From assembly GCF_900143285.1 (NCBI RefSeq), contig NZ_FRDN01000015.1, forward strand, positions 1 through 64,000: a stretch of 64,000 bases of DNA, read 5' to 3'. A model generated the notes under the pieces. That model saw only the letters and a list, made by a program, of their open reading frames with translations, did no database searches and had not been told where the DNA came from. Origin of the DNA: Desulfitobacterium chlororespirans DSM 11544 (GTDB lineage Bacteria > Bacillota > Desulfitobacteriia > Desulfitobacteriales > Desulfitobacteriaceae). This document shows positions 29,739-38,708 of this stretch, one piece after another; the first letter of the stretch is position 1; the number at the start of each line of letters is the position of its first letter. A program made the translations under genes and the position numbers.

Positions 29739-31646
29739 CTACTCCAACAGCTCAAAGATCTCATGCCAGCGCTTTTCCAATCCTTCCTTCTCAGCATAGA
29801 CCTGTTGTAATTGGGCTAGATCCACAATCTCCCGGAGTTTAAGATCCAGGGATGATATCTGTTCCTCCAAATCTTTGAGTTCTGATTCCAGTTTTTCGAG
29901 GCGATAGTCCGGAGTTATTTTATCCCTGGCCGGGAGGGATTCACTCCCATCTTGTTTGAACGTCGGTTTCTCTCTCTTGGGTTGTATTTTCTCGTTATGA
30001 ACCTTCTCAGTTTGATGAGTGGTGGTTCCCATCTTCTCTTCCGCATAGCTGAAGTTTCCCTCAAAGCAGTGCACTGCTCCGGCTTCGATCCAATACACCT
30101 TATGAAAGAGCTTATTGAGAAAGTAACGGTCATGAGAGACAGCCAGCAAGGTTCCGTCATAGTTTTCCAGGGCATCCTCCAGGACTTGCAGGGAGTCGAT
30201 GTCCAGATGATTGGTGGGTTCATCAAGGATCAGGAGATTATTATCCTGATACATAAGCTGGGCCAGGCGGAGCCGCATCCGCTCCCCGCCGCTCAGCTGA
30301 GACACCTTCTTATAAACCATAGGCCCGTAAAACAGGAAGCGGGCGAGAGTATTTCTGGCTTCTCCTTCAGCCATGGGGATGTCTTCACGGAAAAGCTCGA
30401 TCACTGTTTTTTCTTTCGTGTCGGAGAAAACATGCTGGGATAGATAACCGATTTTGACATTGCTGCCGATACGCACTTTCCCTTCGTCCGGGCTTAGCTC
30501 CTGTAAGATCAATTTTATTAAAGTAGACTTTCCTGTGCCATTTGCACCGACGATGGCCCCCCGCTGACCAAAGGAAAGGTGGAGATTGACATGGGTGAAA
30601 AGCGACTGCTTGCCGAATCCTTTAGCTACGTCCTGAAGGAGAATCACATCTTTGCCGCTTCGTTCGGAAGCTTCCATCTCCAGATTCATTTTTCTGCGGT
30701 TGAGCTGAGGACGATTGAGTTTTTCCATGCGTTCCAGGGCTCTTTCGATATTCCTGGCTTGCCGGTAGAGTCCTTCGCCGGAGGGATAAGCCCGACTGGC
30801 CCATTCCCGCAAACGTTTGATGGCTTCCTTCATTTTTTTGATCTGCTTTTGCTGTTCCTCATAAGCATGGAATTCGTTAAGAAGGCGTTCTTCCTTTTCT
30901 TTCACATAGCCTGTGTAATTGGTATGGTAGTGGTGCAGCTCACCGTCCGCTAAATCCAGGATCTTCGTTACGATTTCATCCAGAAAAAAACGATCATGCG
31001 AGATAACCAGGACAGTGCCGTTGTAAGTTTTCAGGAAACTGCCCAGCCACTTGACCGCAAACAGGTCGAGATGATTGGTGGGTTCGTCCAATAATAAGAA
31101 ATCCGGGTTTTTAAGAAGAGTAAGAGCCAACCCGACCTTCGTTTTTTCTCCGCCGCTGAGAGTAGCAAACGACCTGGGCAGCAAGTCCCTGATGTTGAGT
31201 CCCTGGGCTATTTTTTCAAGGTTGGCTTGGATTTCATAGCCACCTTGGAGTGTGAATTGATTGAGGAGAAGGCCGTAGCTTTCCATAAGTTTGTCCAGTT
31301 TGGTTTGTTCTTGTTCCAGAGACATGGCTGTTTCAAGTTCCCTCATCGTCTCTTCCATCTCTAAAAGTTCACGATAAGCGGTCATCAGGACATCTGTGGC
31401 CGTTAATCCATCTTCAAAGTCCGGGATTTGCATAAGATAACCGGTTTTTGAACCTTTCTTCCAATGGACTTGCCCGGCATCAGGGTCTTCTTTACCGGCC
31501 AACAGTTTGAATAAGGTGGTTTTGCCGCTGCCATTAGGGCCGACTAAACCGACCCGCTCATTTTCTTGGATCTCCAGGGATATATTCGAAAAAATAGTGT
31601 TGCCGCCGTACATTTTGGTCACTTTGTTAACACTGCATGCAATCAT
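29739..31646 (-). CDS. ABC-F family ATPase, probable ribosome-protection type
   Basis: 635 residues with two ABC domains and no membrane segment. Walker A1 is Gly-Pro-Asn-Gly-Ser-Gly-Lys-Thr-Thr (about 36-44) with signature Leu-Ser-Gly-Gly-Glu-Lys. Walker A2 is Gly-Ala-Asn-Gly-Thr-Gly-Lys-Ser with Leu-Ser-Gly-Gly-Glu-Arg. Both have Asp-Glu-Pro-Thr-Asn-His-Leu-Asp, diagnostic of ABC-F. The linker between them (about 240-320) is charged and helical (the P-site tRNA interaction motif), and a coiled-coil C-terminus follows. ABC-F proteins bind the ribosomal E site; some only aid translation, others displace antibiotics. The attenuated leader with a translated upstream ORF argues for the antibiotic-inducible kind, but drug specificity cannot be read from the sequence. 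Confidence 0.85.
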   Translation of the reverse strand: MIACSVNKVTKMYGGNTIFSNISLEIQENERVGLVGPNGSGKTTLFKLLAGKEDPDAGQVHWKKGSKTGYLMQIPDFEDGLTATDVLMTAYRELLEMEETMRELETAMSLEQEQTKLDKLMESYGLLLNQFTLQGGYEIQANLEKIAQGLNIRDLLPRSFATLSGGEKTKVGLALTLLKNPDFLLLDEPTNHLDLFAVKWLGSFLKTYNGTVLVISHDRFFLDEIVTKILDLADGELHHYHTNYTGYVKEKEERLLNEFHAYEEQQKQIKKMKEAIKRLREWASRAYPSGEGLYRQARNIERALERMEKLNRPQLNRRKMNLEMEASERSGKDVILLQDVAKGFGKQSLFTHVNLHLSFGQRGAIVGANGTGKSTLIKLILQELSPDEGKVRIGSNVKIGYLSQHVFSDTKEKTVIELFREDIPMAEGEARNTLARFLFYGPMVYKKVSQLSGGERMRLRLAQLMYQDNNLLILDEPTNHLDIDSLQVLEDALENYDGTLLAVSHDRYFLNKLFHKVYWIEAGAVHCFEGNFSYAEEKMGTTTHQTEKVHNEKIQPKREKPTFKQDGSESLPARDKITPDYRLEKLESELKDLEEQISSLDLKLREIVDLAQLQQVYAEKEGLEKRWHEIFELLE

Positions 31647-31682
31647 GATTTACCTCCATTATTCATTTAAGATCTGAAAACA

Positions 31683-31718
31683 CAAAAAAGCTATGGAAAG
31701 ACACTGCCCCCATAGCTT
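31683..31718 (-). terminator. Leader terminator 2 of the ABC-F gene
   Basis: Minus-strand AAGCTATGG pairs with CCATAGCTT, followed by TTTTTT, lying only about 37 bp before the ATG of the ABC-F gene. It must be read through for expression. Confidence 0.8.
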
Positions 31719-31735
31719 ACAAAAAGATACGATAG

Positions 31736-31762
31736 TAAAAAAGAGGAGCTTTCAACTCCTCA
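31736..31762 (-). terminator. Leader terminator 1 of the ABC-F gene
   Basis: Minus-strand GAGGAGT pairs with the following AGCTCCTC around a short loop and ends in TTTTTT. It comes first in the leader RNA, after the upstream ORF. Confidence 0.8.
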
Positions 31763-31828
31763 ATAACTACCACATAAGATATAAATAGAAATGGGTAAGA
31801 GATGTTTTCGCCGTTTTAGATTTGCTAT

Positions 31829-31939
31829 TCAATTGCTGAAAAAGGGCATAATAATCCCCTTAAAAGCAAAAGTGGCAAATTTAGCACGGTTAATATATAA
31901 GAATTCCATTAGAAATCCGTGCCATAAAACAGCTTGCAT
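31829..31939 (-). CDS. 36-residue leader peptide (uORF) of the ABC-F gene
   Basis: ATG 31939 follows an excellent GAGGAGGTGA site 6 bp away, and the frame ends at TGA 31829. The peptide starts Met-Gln-Ala-Val-Leu-Trp-His-Gly-Phe and is rich in Phe and Leu. It lies in the leader upstream of the two terminators. In inducible ABC-F and macrolide genes, drug-stalled ribosomes on such leaders change RNA folding and prevent termination. The peptide itself probably has no function. Confidence 0.6.
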   Translation of the reverse strand: MQAVLWHGFLMEFLYINRAKFATFAFKGIIMPFFSN

Positions 31940-32253
31940 CCTTACTCACCTCCTCGGAAATTCCTGTGATTATACCATTCTATTTTATCAGGAATAGTAT
32001 AATTTTCAAGAGCCAGGGAGAATGATTACAAAAAAATAAAAAGCACAAAAAAACACTTGTTAGAACAATTATTAACAGGTTATAGTAGATTATCGGATAA
32101 TATTACCTTTTGGATAAGTATTAAATAAAAATTAAGGAGGGGAGAAGGAAAAACAAAGATGCAATTTAGGGATAGCTACTTTGGTTGTAACGAAGCACGG
32201 TAAGAAGTAAGGGAGACCTCTTAAGGTAAAGTAAAGCAAACAAAGAGGTTCCA
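31940..32253. promoter_or_regulatory. Divergent promoter region and MCP leader
   Basis: For the minus strand, TTGAAA near 32009 with TAAAAT 16 bp on, or TATAAT near 31973, can start the ABC-F leader. For the plus strand, TTGTTA followed by TATAGT about 18 bp later (near 32060-32090) is a plausible promoter, giving a leader of about 160 nt. In it ACCTCTT (32216-32222) can pair with AAAGAGGT (32242-32249), hiding the ribosome binding site of the chemoreceptor gene. No known riboswitch is recognised. Confidence 0.4.
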
Positions 32254-34284
32254 GTGGAAAGGTTGAGGAGAATGAATTTTGGCTTGAGAAAGAAATTAGT
32301 AGCGAGTTTCATAATACTGATTTCTATTCCTGTGGTTGTCTTGGGGGTTATGTCCTATACTATGGCTGCCAATGCGTTGCAAGAAACGATAGAACAGCAG
32401 CTAAGCGATACTACCAAACAAACAGCTGAAGCTATTTCAGGGGATATGAAAGCAGCCCGGAATATCTTAAATGTAATGGCCACCAATGAAAATTTGGCAG
32501 AAGTTATTCTTGATCAAAACAATGGGGAACTAAGCTCCCGGGTGTTCACCTATCTGAGTACCCTTCAGAAAGAAAACAATGATCTGTTTGAAAGTCTGAT
32601 TTTGACAGATGCTCAAGGTCGGGGAGTAATAGATAACAGCAGTATTAGTACAACGGCTGACTATGCACAGCGTGAGTATGTACAAAAGGCTTTGCTTGGC
32701 TCAGTCTCACTTAGTGATGTGATTATATCTATGGTTACGGGAAATACTGTAGTCGCGGTAGGCCAACCGATTAAAGCCGATAATCAAATTGTCGGGGTGC
32801 TTATTGGCACGATAAATTTCAATCAAATCGCCAAGCATGCGACAAAGATCAAGATCGGTGAAAACGGATATGCTTATATGGTGGATCGGAGCGGATTGCT
32901 GGTAAGCCATCCTGTTCAGGAAAAAATACTGACTGAAAATCTGTCCGATACAGCCAGCGGAGAGCTAAAACAGCTGATCGAGCGCATGAAGGCGGGAGAG
33001 GCCGGGGAAGGATTCTATACCTATGAAGGGGTATATAAATATACTTGTTTTGAGCCTGTAGAGAGCTGGGTAGTAGCTGTGACGGCTAATTATGATGAAT
33101 ATATGGCCGCGGCCTTATCGATCCGGAAACAAACCATCATACTCATCCTCAGTGCTTTAACTATCGCGCTGCTCATTGCCGTACTCATCTCCAATAATAT
33201 TGTCAAGCCGATCAAGCAACTGCAAAGTCTTATGGAGAAGGCAGGCCAAGGGGATTTGACCGTTCAGTCGGAAATCAATACCAGGGATGAAATCAGAACT
33301 TTGGGCGAATCCTTCAACCAAATGATCAATAGCCAGTCAACGATTGTTAAGCATGTGCGAAGAGGCGCCCAAGATCTTGCCGCATCCTCTGAAGAGCTGG
33401 CAGCCTCTTCGGAGCAGGTAAGCTCCAGTAGTCAGGAAATCTCAGCCAGCATCCAAGAGGTGGCCAGGGAGGCGGAGGAGCAGAATCATGCGGTGTTGGA
33501 TGCTTCGCAAACTTTAGTGGAATTGTCCAGTATGGTTCAGCTGGCTCAAAACCGTGCGTTAAAAATTAACCAAAGCTCGGAAAATACCAAGCAAGCCGCT
33601 CAGGAAGGCCGAATTAAGGTTAATAATACAGTGGAAGCTATCGAAATGATCAATATAAAATCACAAGATACCATGACTGTCCTCCAGGAATTAAATCAAT
33701 TGTCCACAAAAGTGGGTGAAATTATTACGACGATCAACGCCATTGCGACTCAAACCAATTTATTGGCGTTGAATGCGGCGATTGAAGCTGCCAGAGCCGG
33801 CGAACATGGCAGAGGGTTTGCCGTTGTTGCTGACGAAGTGCGCAATTTAGCCGAGCAATCCAATCTTGGCTCCACGGAAATATCCACCCTGGTCACGGAG
33901 ATGATTAAACAAACCGAGAAGGCGGTCAAATCGATGCAGCAAGAAAAAGAAGCTGTTGAGAAAGGTGTCGAAGTGGTCAGAGAAACGGATCACACCTTTG
34001 CGCAAATCATCAAAGTAGTGGAGGAAACGGTTGGCAATATTAAAGAGATCGTTGAGCTTACAAGGGAGGAGGTTGCTACTTCCGATCAAGTCATTAGTTT
34101 GATTGATAAGGTAGCGACGATCACCGAAAATACAACGTCAAACAGCCAACAAGTTGCCGCGGCAGCGGAAGAGCAAGCCGCTTCAACAGAGACGGTTGCA
34201 GCAAGTGCTGAAGAAATCAGTGCCTTAGCGGTTTCTCTTGATGATTTGGTACGGCAATTCCGCACAAAAGAAACGGGGGAATAG
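32254..34284 (+). CDS. Methyl-accepting chemotaxis protein with double-Cache sensor
   Basis: 676 residues from GTG 32254 (AGAGG 5 bp upstream). First membrane segment about 20-38, then an extracytoplasmic dCache-type domain (about 40-290; [13 protein letters not shown] near 210), second membrane segment about 297-315, HAMP (315-370), and a cytoplasmic signalling hairpin whose tip reads [21 protein letters not shown] (about 498-518). It senses a small extracellular ligand and signals through CheA. It stands alone, with no che genes beside it. A leader hairpin may hide the ribosome binding site. Confidence 0.9.
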   Translation: MERLRRMNFGLRKKLVASFIILISIPVVVLGVMSYTMAANALQETIEQQLSDTTKQTAEAISGDMKAARNILNVMATNENLAEVILDQNNGELSSRVFTYLSTLQKENNDLFESLILTDAQGRGVIDNSSISTTADYAQREYVQKALLGSVSLSDVIISMVTGNTVVAVGQPIKADNQIVGVLIGTINFNQIAKHATKIKIGENGYAYMVDRSGLLVSHPVQEKILTENLSDTASGELKQLIERMKAGEAGEGFYTYEGVYKYTCFEPVESWVVAVTANYDEYMAAALSIRKQTIILILSALTIALLIAVLISNNIVKPIKQLQSLMEKAGQGDLTVQSEINTRDEIRTLGESFNQMINSQSTIVKHVRRGAQDLAASSEELAASSEQVSSSSQEISASIQEVAREAEEQNHAVLDASQTLVELSSMVQLAQNRALKINQSSENTKQAAQEGRIKVNNTVEAIEMINIKSQDTMTVLQELNQLSTKVGEIITTINAIATQTNLLALNAAIEAARAGEHGRGFAVVADEVRNLAEQSNLGSTEISTLVTEMIKQTEKAVKSMQQEKEAVEKGVEVVRETDHTFAQIIKVVEETVGNIKEIVELTREEVATSDQVISLIDKVATITENTTSNSQQVAAAAEEQAASTETVAASAEEISALAVSLDDLVRQFRTKETGE

Positions 34285-34406
34285 AGAAGGGGAGCTCTTG
34301 ATCCAAGAAGTTTTTTCCTTATTGTAAGAATAGTGTTACAATAGAGTCGGAAGCTTAATCATCTGCACTGGATGAGGCATGGGCAGCATACAAGGAGGAA
34401 AGAAAG

Positions 34407-36233
34407 ATGGTCCAAGTTACGTTTTTACCAGGGAAGAGAACAATTGATATATCGGAAGGCAGCACCATTATGGAGGCGGCCATCGCGGCAGGGGTGCCCT
34501 TGGAAAGTACCTGCGGAGGCAGAGGAACGTGCGGGAAATGTAAAGTTCAAGTCGATCCCACCCTGGTCGATCCTGCCCTTGATATGGGGAAATTTCTCAG
34601 TGACTCGGAACGGAAGGCCGGCTGGGTTTTAGCCTGCCGCTATAAAGTGGCGGAAGATTTAACCGTTAATCTCAGTGAATCCAAAGATGCTCACCAGCGC
34701 AAAACCAATTTAAGCCAGTTGGAAGATATCGACCTTGCGCCAAGCATAGAAAAATATGAGCTTAAATTGGCTAAACCGACGGTTCATGATCAGACGCCGG
34801 ATTGGGACCGCCTCATGGCCGCTTTGCCTTCATCCAAGATTCATTTTAATCGTCTGATTGCCGCAAGACTTCCTCAAATCCTTCATCAGTCGAATTTCCA
34901 TGTGACTGCGGTAGTGGACGGGAATACCCTATTGGCAGTGGAGCCGGGTGATACCACTCAAAATAGCCATGGTTTTGCTATCGATATTGGCACGACGACT
35001 ACGGTGGTTTATCTGGTGGATCTGCTTCAGGGAAAGATTCTGGACAGCGACGCACTGACGAATCCTCAGCGTGTCTTTGGGGCTGATGTGATTTCCCGGA
35101 TTACCCATGCGGCTAAGGGGCCGGAACAGTTGCAGCAGCTGCAGACGGTGGTGGTGGAAGGTCTGAATACGATCATCTCCAGATTATGCAAGAGAAATGA
35201 CTTGAAGCAGGAGGAAATCTATCAGGCCGTCGTGGTGGGAAACACCACCATGAGCCATTTATTCCTGGGGATCGACCCTACCTATCTGGCGCCGGCGCCT
35301 TTTATTCCCGTGTTCCGTCAGTCTGTTCAGGTGAAGGCTGCGGAGTTGGGATTAAATATTCTTAAGACAGGTCATGTGGTGGTCGTTCCCAATGTGGCGG
35401 GTTATGTGGGAGCAGACACGGTAGGGGTGATGATCGCCGCTAAAGTGGATCAGCTGCCTGGTTATACTTTGGCTGTGGATATCGGTACCAACGGGGAAAT
35501 CATCCTGGCCGGCGGGAAGCGGATTCTTACCTGCTCTACAGCCGCAGGTCCGGCCTTTGAAGGAGCAGAGATCAAATACGGCATGCGGGCGGCGGACGGA
35601 GCCATCGAGCGGGTCAAAATCACTGATGATGTGGAACTGGCGGTGATCGGCAATGCCAAACCCATTGGTATCTGCGGTTCAGGCTTGATTGATGCTATTG
35701 CCCAAATGGCTGAAACAGGAATCATCCATGAAAGCGGACGAATTGTCAATGAACCTGAGGATATGGACAAACTCCCTCCCAAGATTCAAGAGCGGATTCG
35801 TAAAGCAGAGGGCGGATTTGAATTCGTATTGGCCTGGGAAAAAGACACTGGTCTAAAAGAAGATGTGGTTCTGACCCAAAAGGATATCCGGGAACTGCAG
35901 CTGGCCAAGGGGGCTATTCTGGCCGGAATCAAGATTCTTATGAAAGAGATGGGAATCGGCCTGGAGCAGCTGGACCGGGTACTGCTGGCCGGGGCCTTCG
36001 GCAACTACATCAGCAAGGAAGCGGCACTGCGGATTGGCTTGTTCCCGGATGTACCCTTGGAGAAGATCCAGGCCATCGGCAACGCTGCCGGTGATGGGGC
36101 CAAAATGATCTTGCTATCAAAAGAGGAACGCAAAAAGGCTGCTGTGTTAGCCGAGCATGCCGAACATTTGGAGCTGTCCACCCGGAGTGATTTCCAGGAG
36201 GAGTTTATAGATGCTTTGTCGTTTGAGAGATAA
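34407..36233 (+). CDS. Ferredoxin-ASKHA protein (RACo-like corrinoid reductive activator)
   Basis: 608 residues. The N-terminal plant-type [2Fe-2S] domain has Glu-Ser-Thr-Cys-Gly-Gly-Arg-Gly-Thr-Cys-Gly-Lys-Cys (about 32-44) and a fourth Cys in Leu-Ala-Cys-Arg-Tyr (about 77). After a linker comes an actin-like ATPase part with Ile-Asp-Ile-Gly-Thr-Thr-Thr (phosphate 1, about 191-197) and Ala-Val-Asp-Ile-Gly-Thr-Asn-Gly-Glu (phosphate 2, about 355). Proteins of this build reduce the inactive Co(II) corrinoid of methyltransferases and dehalogenases back to Co(I), using ATP. No methyltransferase or corrinoid protein is adjacent, so the target is elsewhere. AAGGAGG precedes the ATG. A terminator follows. 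Confidence 0.85.
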   Translation: MVQVTFLPGKRTIDISEGSTIMEAAIAAGVPLESTCGGRGTCGKCKVQVDPTLVDPALDMGKFLSDSERKAGWVLACRYKVAEDLTVNLSESKDAHQRKTNLSQLEDIDLAPSIEKYELKLAKPTVHDQTPDWDRLMAALPSSKIHFNRLIAARLPQILHQSNFHVTAVVDGNTLLAVEPGDTTQNSHGFAIDIGTTTTVVYLVDLLQGKILDSDALTNPQRVFGADVISRITHAAKGPEQLQQLQTVVVEGLNTIISRLCKRNDLKQEEIYQAVVVGNTTMSHLFLGIDPTYLAPAPFIPVFRQSVQVKAAELGLNILKTGHVVVVPNVAGYVGADTVGVMIAAKVDQLPGYTLAVDIGTNGEIILAGGKRILTCSTAAGPAFEGAEIKYGMRAADGAIERVKITDDVELAVIGNAKPIGICGSGLIDAIAQMAETGIIHESGRIVNEPEDMDKLPPKIQERIRKAEGGFEFVLAWEKDTGLKEDVVLTQKDIRELQLAKGAILAGIKILMKEMGIGLEQLDRVLLAGAFGNYISKEAALRIGLFPDVPLEKIQAIGNAAGDGAKMILLSKEERKKAAVLAEHAEHLELSTRSDFQEEFIDALSFER

Positions 36234-36240
36234 GCAAAGA

Positions 36241-36272
36241 GGGGACTGTCGCGGTGGCAGTCTCCTTTTTTA
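36241..36272 (+). terminator. Terminator after the ferredoxin-ASKHA gene
   Basis: GGGGACTG pairs with CAGTCTCC around GTCGCGGTGG, followed by TTTTTT. Confidence 0.8.
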
Positions 36273-36312
36273 GGGCTAAATTCGGCAGGGATTCGTTGGT
36301 ATGGTGGGGGGC

Positions 36313-36335
36313 AAATTCGGAATCGATTACGAATT
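36313..36335 (+). repeat. 23-bp dispersed imperfect palindrome, copy A
   Basis: AATTCG and CGAATT arms around GAATCGATTA. The reverse complement of the sequence at 43640-43662 matches it at 22 of 23 positions. Confidence 0.6.
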
Positions 36336-36459
36336 ATGAGGTCAGTGTTATAATTTTCTTTCCATATCTATCTTCTTTTAATTATTTGGTTTAGAGAGAT
36401 ATGGTGGAGCAAGATCAGACCACTTACTGGCGTCTAATAAGCTGAGGTGATTTTTTAAT

Positions 36460-37245
36460 ATGAAGAAGTATTCTTGTTTGTTATTATGCACAGTGGCCAT
36501 AGGCTTAACCTTTTTGTCAGGATGCGCAAGCGCCGGCGGCAGCTCAGCCGCAGGGACCAACACCATTATCAAAACTGATTCAGGCCAAGTTCTTGAAACA
36601 ACGGACTGGGAGCCTACCACCTATGAAATCGTCAATAACTTTGAGGGTGTAACCATGGGGGTTAAGGAGGGGACTGTGTCTTTAACCGGCTTGACGTTAA
36701 ACTTTTCCAATAGTTCAGACAAGCAGTGTATCTATGGCGATTATTTCTTGCTGGAGAAGAAAGTCAAGGAAACATGGTATCAGGTTCCGACCATTATTGA
36801 TAATTACGGATTTCATAGTATTGGTTATGATTTGGCTGCAGGTGGGAATGGGGAAAGGAAAGTTGATTGGAGCTGGCTCTATGGGAAGCTGGAGCCCGGT
36901 GACTATCGTATCGTGAAGGATATCTTGGATTTTCGGGGGACGGGAGATTATGAAAAATACTATTTAGCAGCGGAGTTTTCAGTTGATGAGGGGACGAAAT
37001 CAGCTGACTTAGCCCCTATGGTCATGATTAAAGGGAAGCTCTATCTGGATACCGGCAAAGAAAGTGATATCAAAGGAAGATGCGGAGTCATGGATGGGGA
37101 AGTAACGTCAACAGTAGAGCCTTTTGAAAAACCTGCTCAAGATAATCAATCTAATTTTGGCAGTGGGTACGGATACCAGTTTGTTGATGAACGCAGTGTG
37201 GATATCCTTATGAATGGAAAATGGCTTAGATTTGAGCTTTCGTAA
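36460..37245 (+). CDS. Lipoprotein with a bacterial Ig-like domain
   Basis: 261 residues with a lipoprotein signal (Met-Lys-Lys, lipobox Leu-Ser-Gly-Cys, Cys near 22). Residues 55-170 resemble the bacterial Ig-like domain of many Clostridia lipoproteins: Val-Ser-Leu-Thr-Gly-Leu-Thr-Leu-Asn-Phe-Ser-Asn, Gly-Asp-Tyr-Phe-Leu-Leu-Glu-Lys-Lys-Val, Trp-Tyr-Gln-Val-Pro, Trp-Leu-Tyr-Gly-Lys-Leu-Glu-Pro-Gly-Asp-Tyr-Arg-Ile. The C-terminal part has Tyr-Leu-Asp-Thr-Gly-Lys-Glu-Ser and Asp-Asn-Gln-Ser-Asn-Phe-Gly-Ser-Gly-Tyr-Gly-Tyr-Gln, a region often paired with that domain. Role unknown; extracytoplasmic. Confidence 0.75.
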   Translation: MKKYSCLLLCTVAIGLTFLSGCASAGGSSAAGTNTIIKTDSGQVLETTDWEPTTYEIVNNFEGVTMGVKEGTVSLTGLTLNFSNSSDKQCIYGDYFLLEKKVKETWYQVPTIIDNYGFHSIGYDLAAGGNGERKVDWSWLYGKLEPGDYRIVKDILDFRGTGDYEKYYLAAEFSVDEGTKSADLAPMVMIKGKLYLDTGKESDIKGRCGVMDGEVTSTVEPFEKPAQDNQSNFGSGYGYQFVDERSVDILMNGKWLRFELS

Positions 37246-37346
37246 TCCGTGTTGTTTGCTAATTCTTGCCTGACTTGCAATTGGAATTAAAAAAATTTAT
37301 GGATTTAAAAGCAGACAACGATATTGATTTGAAGGGAGAGCATCGA

Positions 37347-37754
37347 ATGAATCATCCAAAACAGAAAATCACTACATTCTTAATGTTTCAAGATGGCAAT
37401 GCTGAAGAGGCAATGAATTTTTACATTTCACTATTTGATAATTCTGAAATAGTGACGATTACCCGCTATGGGGCGAATGAAGCCGGTAAAGAGGGGACTG
37501 TAATGCATGCTGTATTTTCACTGAAGGGACAAGAATATATGTGTATAGACAGCCATGTCAGGCATGAATTTACATTCACCCCTGCAATGTCTTTATATGT
37601 AACATGTGATACTGAAGAAGAGATTGATAAAGTATTCGAGAAGCTTTCGGAAGGCGGCAAGATCTTAATGCCCCTGGGGTCTTACCCGTTTAGTGAAAGA
37701 TTTGGTTGGGTAAATGATAAGTACGGTGTCTCATGGCAATTAAGTTTTATGTAG
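37347..37754 (+). CDS. PhnB-like VOC superfamily protein
   Basis: 135 residues from ATG 37347 (GAAGGGAGAG upstream; an open frame before it is not coding). It reads Ile-Thr-Thr-Phe-Leu-Met-Phe-Gln-Asp-Gly-Asn-Ala-Glu-Glu-Ala-Met-Asn-Phe-Tyr, then Ile-Asp-Ser-His and Phe-Gly-Trp-Val-Asn-Asp-Lys-Tyr-Gly-Val-Ser-Trp-Gln-Leu. This is the PhnB/3-demethylubiquinone-methyltransferase-like branch of the vicinal-oxygen-chelate fold, which despite the name has no proven methyltransferase activity. Substrate unknown. Confidence 0.8.
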   Translation: MNHPKQKITTFLMFQDGNAEEAMNFYISLFDNSEIVTITRYGANEAGKEGTVMHAVFSLKGQEYMCIDSHVRHEFTFTPAMSLYVTCDTEEEIDKVFEKLSEGGKILMPLGSYPFSERFGWVNDKYGVSWQLSFM

Positions 37755-37762
37755 AAAAAATA

Positions 37763-37808
37763 AGGAGCATCGCCGACTGCTTATTATCAAGCCGTTTGGC
37801 GATGCTCC
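37763..37808. terminator. Bidirectional terminator between convergent genes
   Basis: GGAGCATCGCC pairs perfectly with GGCGATGCTCC around a 23-base loop. On the minus strand it is followed by TTATTTTTT, so it mainly ends the TerC transcript. Confidence 0.75.
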
Positions 37809-37816
37809 CTTTGGTA

Positions 37817-38506
37817 TTAAGCGGCGTTTTTGGCCGCTTCGAGAACTTTTTTCTTATTGATCCGATGACCAAGATACAGGACACTGGCGATGAGGACGGC
37901 GCTTAATCCCCATTCGATGAGGGCGCTTTCCCCGATTATATTGACAACGAATTTTTCATGCACAAGCATGGTCACGGCAGTATGGGTAATGACAGCGGCT
38001 CCAATGGGGATAATCACCGGGAAACGGTTAATCGCCCTGATGACCAGGGTGCTTCCCCAAACCACAATGGGGATACTGATGAGCAAGCCGATAATGACAA
38101 GGAGAGGGTGGCCATGGGCGGCACCGGCAACGGCCAGCACATTATCCAGTCCCATAACGGCATCGGCGATGATGATGGTGCGCACTGCACCCCAGAAGTT
38201 CGCGGCACTTGCTACTTGTTCATCATGTTTCTCATCGGTAAGGAGTTTAAAGGCCATCCAAATCAGAAGAAGGCCGCCGGCAAACATAAGCCCGGGAATC
38301 TTTAACAGGTACACAGCCACTAAAGTAGCTAAGGTCCGGATTAAGATTGCCCCCCCTGTGCCGACGAAGATTACTTTCTTTTGCTGCTGTTTGGGCAGAT
38401 TGCGGGCAGCCATGCCAATGACAATGGCATTATCTCCGCCTAAGACCAAGTCCATAACCACGATAGATAATAATGCTTGAAAAAATTCGGGGCTGAATAA
38501 CTCCAT
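37817..38506 (-). CDS. TerC/YkoY-family membrane metal transporter
   Basis: 229 residues with about seven membrane segments. The acidic family motifs are visible: Met-Asp-Leu-Val-Leu-Gly-Gly-Asp-Asn-Ala-Ile-Val-Ile (18-30) and Ala-Asp-Ala-Val-Met-Gly-Leu-Asp-Asn-Val-Leu-Ala-Val (about 113-125). The paired Asp residues in the membrane are typical of TerC proteins, several of which export or traffic Mn2+. A yybP-ykoY riboswitch in the leader, which senses Mn2+, supports a manganese role. GGAAGAACAAG precedes the ATG. Confidence 0.85.
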   Translation of the reverse strand: MELFSPEFFQALLSIVVMDLVLGGDNAIVIGMAARNLPKQQQKKVIFVGTGGAILIRTLATLVAVYLLKIPGLMFAGGLLLIWMAFKLLTDEKHDEQVASAANFWGAVRTIIIADAVMGLDNVLAVAGAAHGHPLLVIIGLLISIPIVVWGSTLVIRAINRFPVIIPIGAAVITHTAVTMLVHEKFVVNIIGESALIEWGLSAVLIASVLYLGHRINKKKVLEAAKNAA

Positions 38507-38582
38507 CTTGTTCTTCCTTTCATTCCTTAAGATAGCCTGTAGTGCTTATTATGTGTTTTGGGAGAGATTGTATTATTGCATC

Positions 38583-38700
38583 AAAAAAGACCTTCACCCC
38601 CTTATGGGCAAAGGTCTTGCTTACAACAGTGTTGTCAACAAAGCCGGGATTTAGTCCGTAATGACGACTTTGCTGTCCAGCTACTCCCCTTTGAACTATT
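38583..38700 (-). ncRNA. yybP-ykoY (manganese) riboswitch with terminator
   Basis: Read on the minus strand the leader contains AAAGGGGAGTAGC, then GGACAGCAAAGTCGTCA with TACGG, CCCGGC, and a terminal AGCAAGACCTTTGCC arm. These are the conserved parts of the yybP-ykoY element. The expression platform is a terminator: AAGACCTT pairs with AAGGTCTT and ends in TTTTTT (38583-38618). High Mn2+ stabilises the aptamer and lets transcription continue into the TerC gene. TTGACG and TATACT with 17 bp between them (38709-38737) form its promoter. Confidence 0.85.
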
Positions 38701-38708
38701 TCTCCCTT

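Noticed and set aside
31791-31997. Plus-strand 68-codon frame opposite the ABC-F leader
   Set aside because: It is antisense to a better-supported leader with its own uORF and terminators, and has no ribosome binding site.
32085-32253. Possible cyclic-di-GMP riboswitch before the chemoreceptor
   Set aside because: The place is typical, but the conserved GCAAACC core and tetraloop-receptor sequences are not found.
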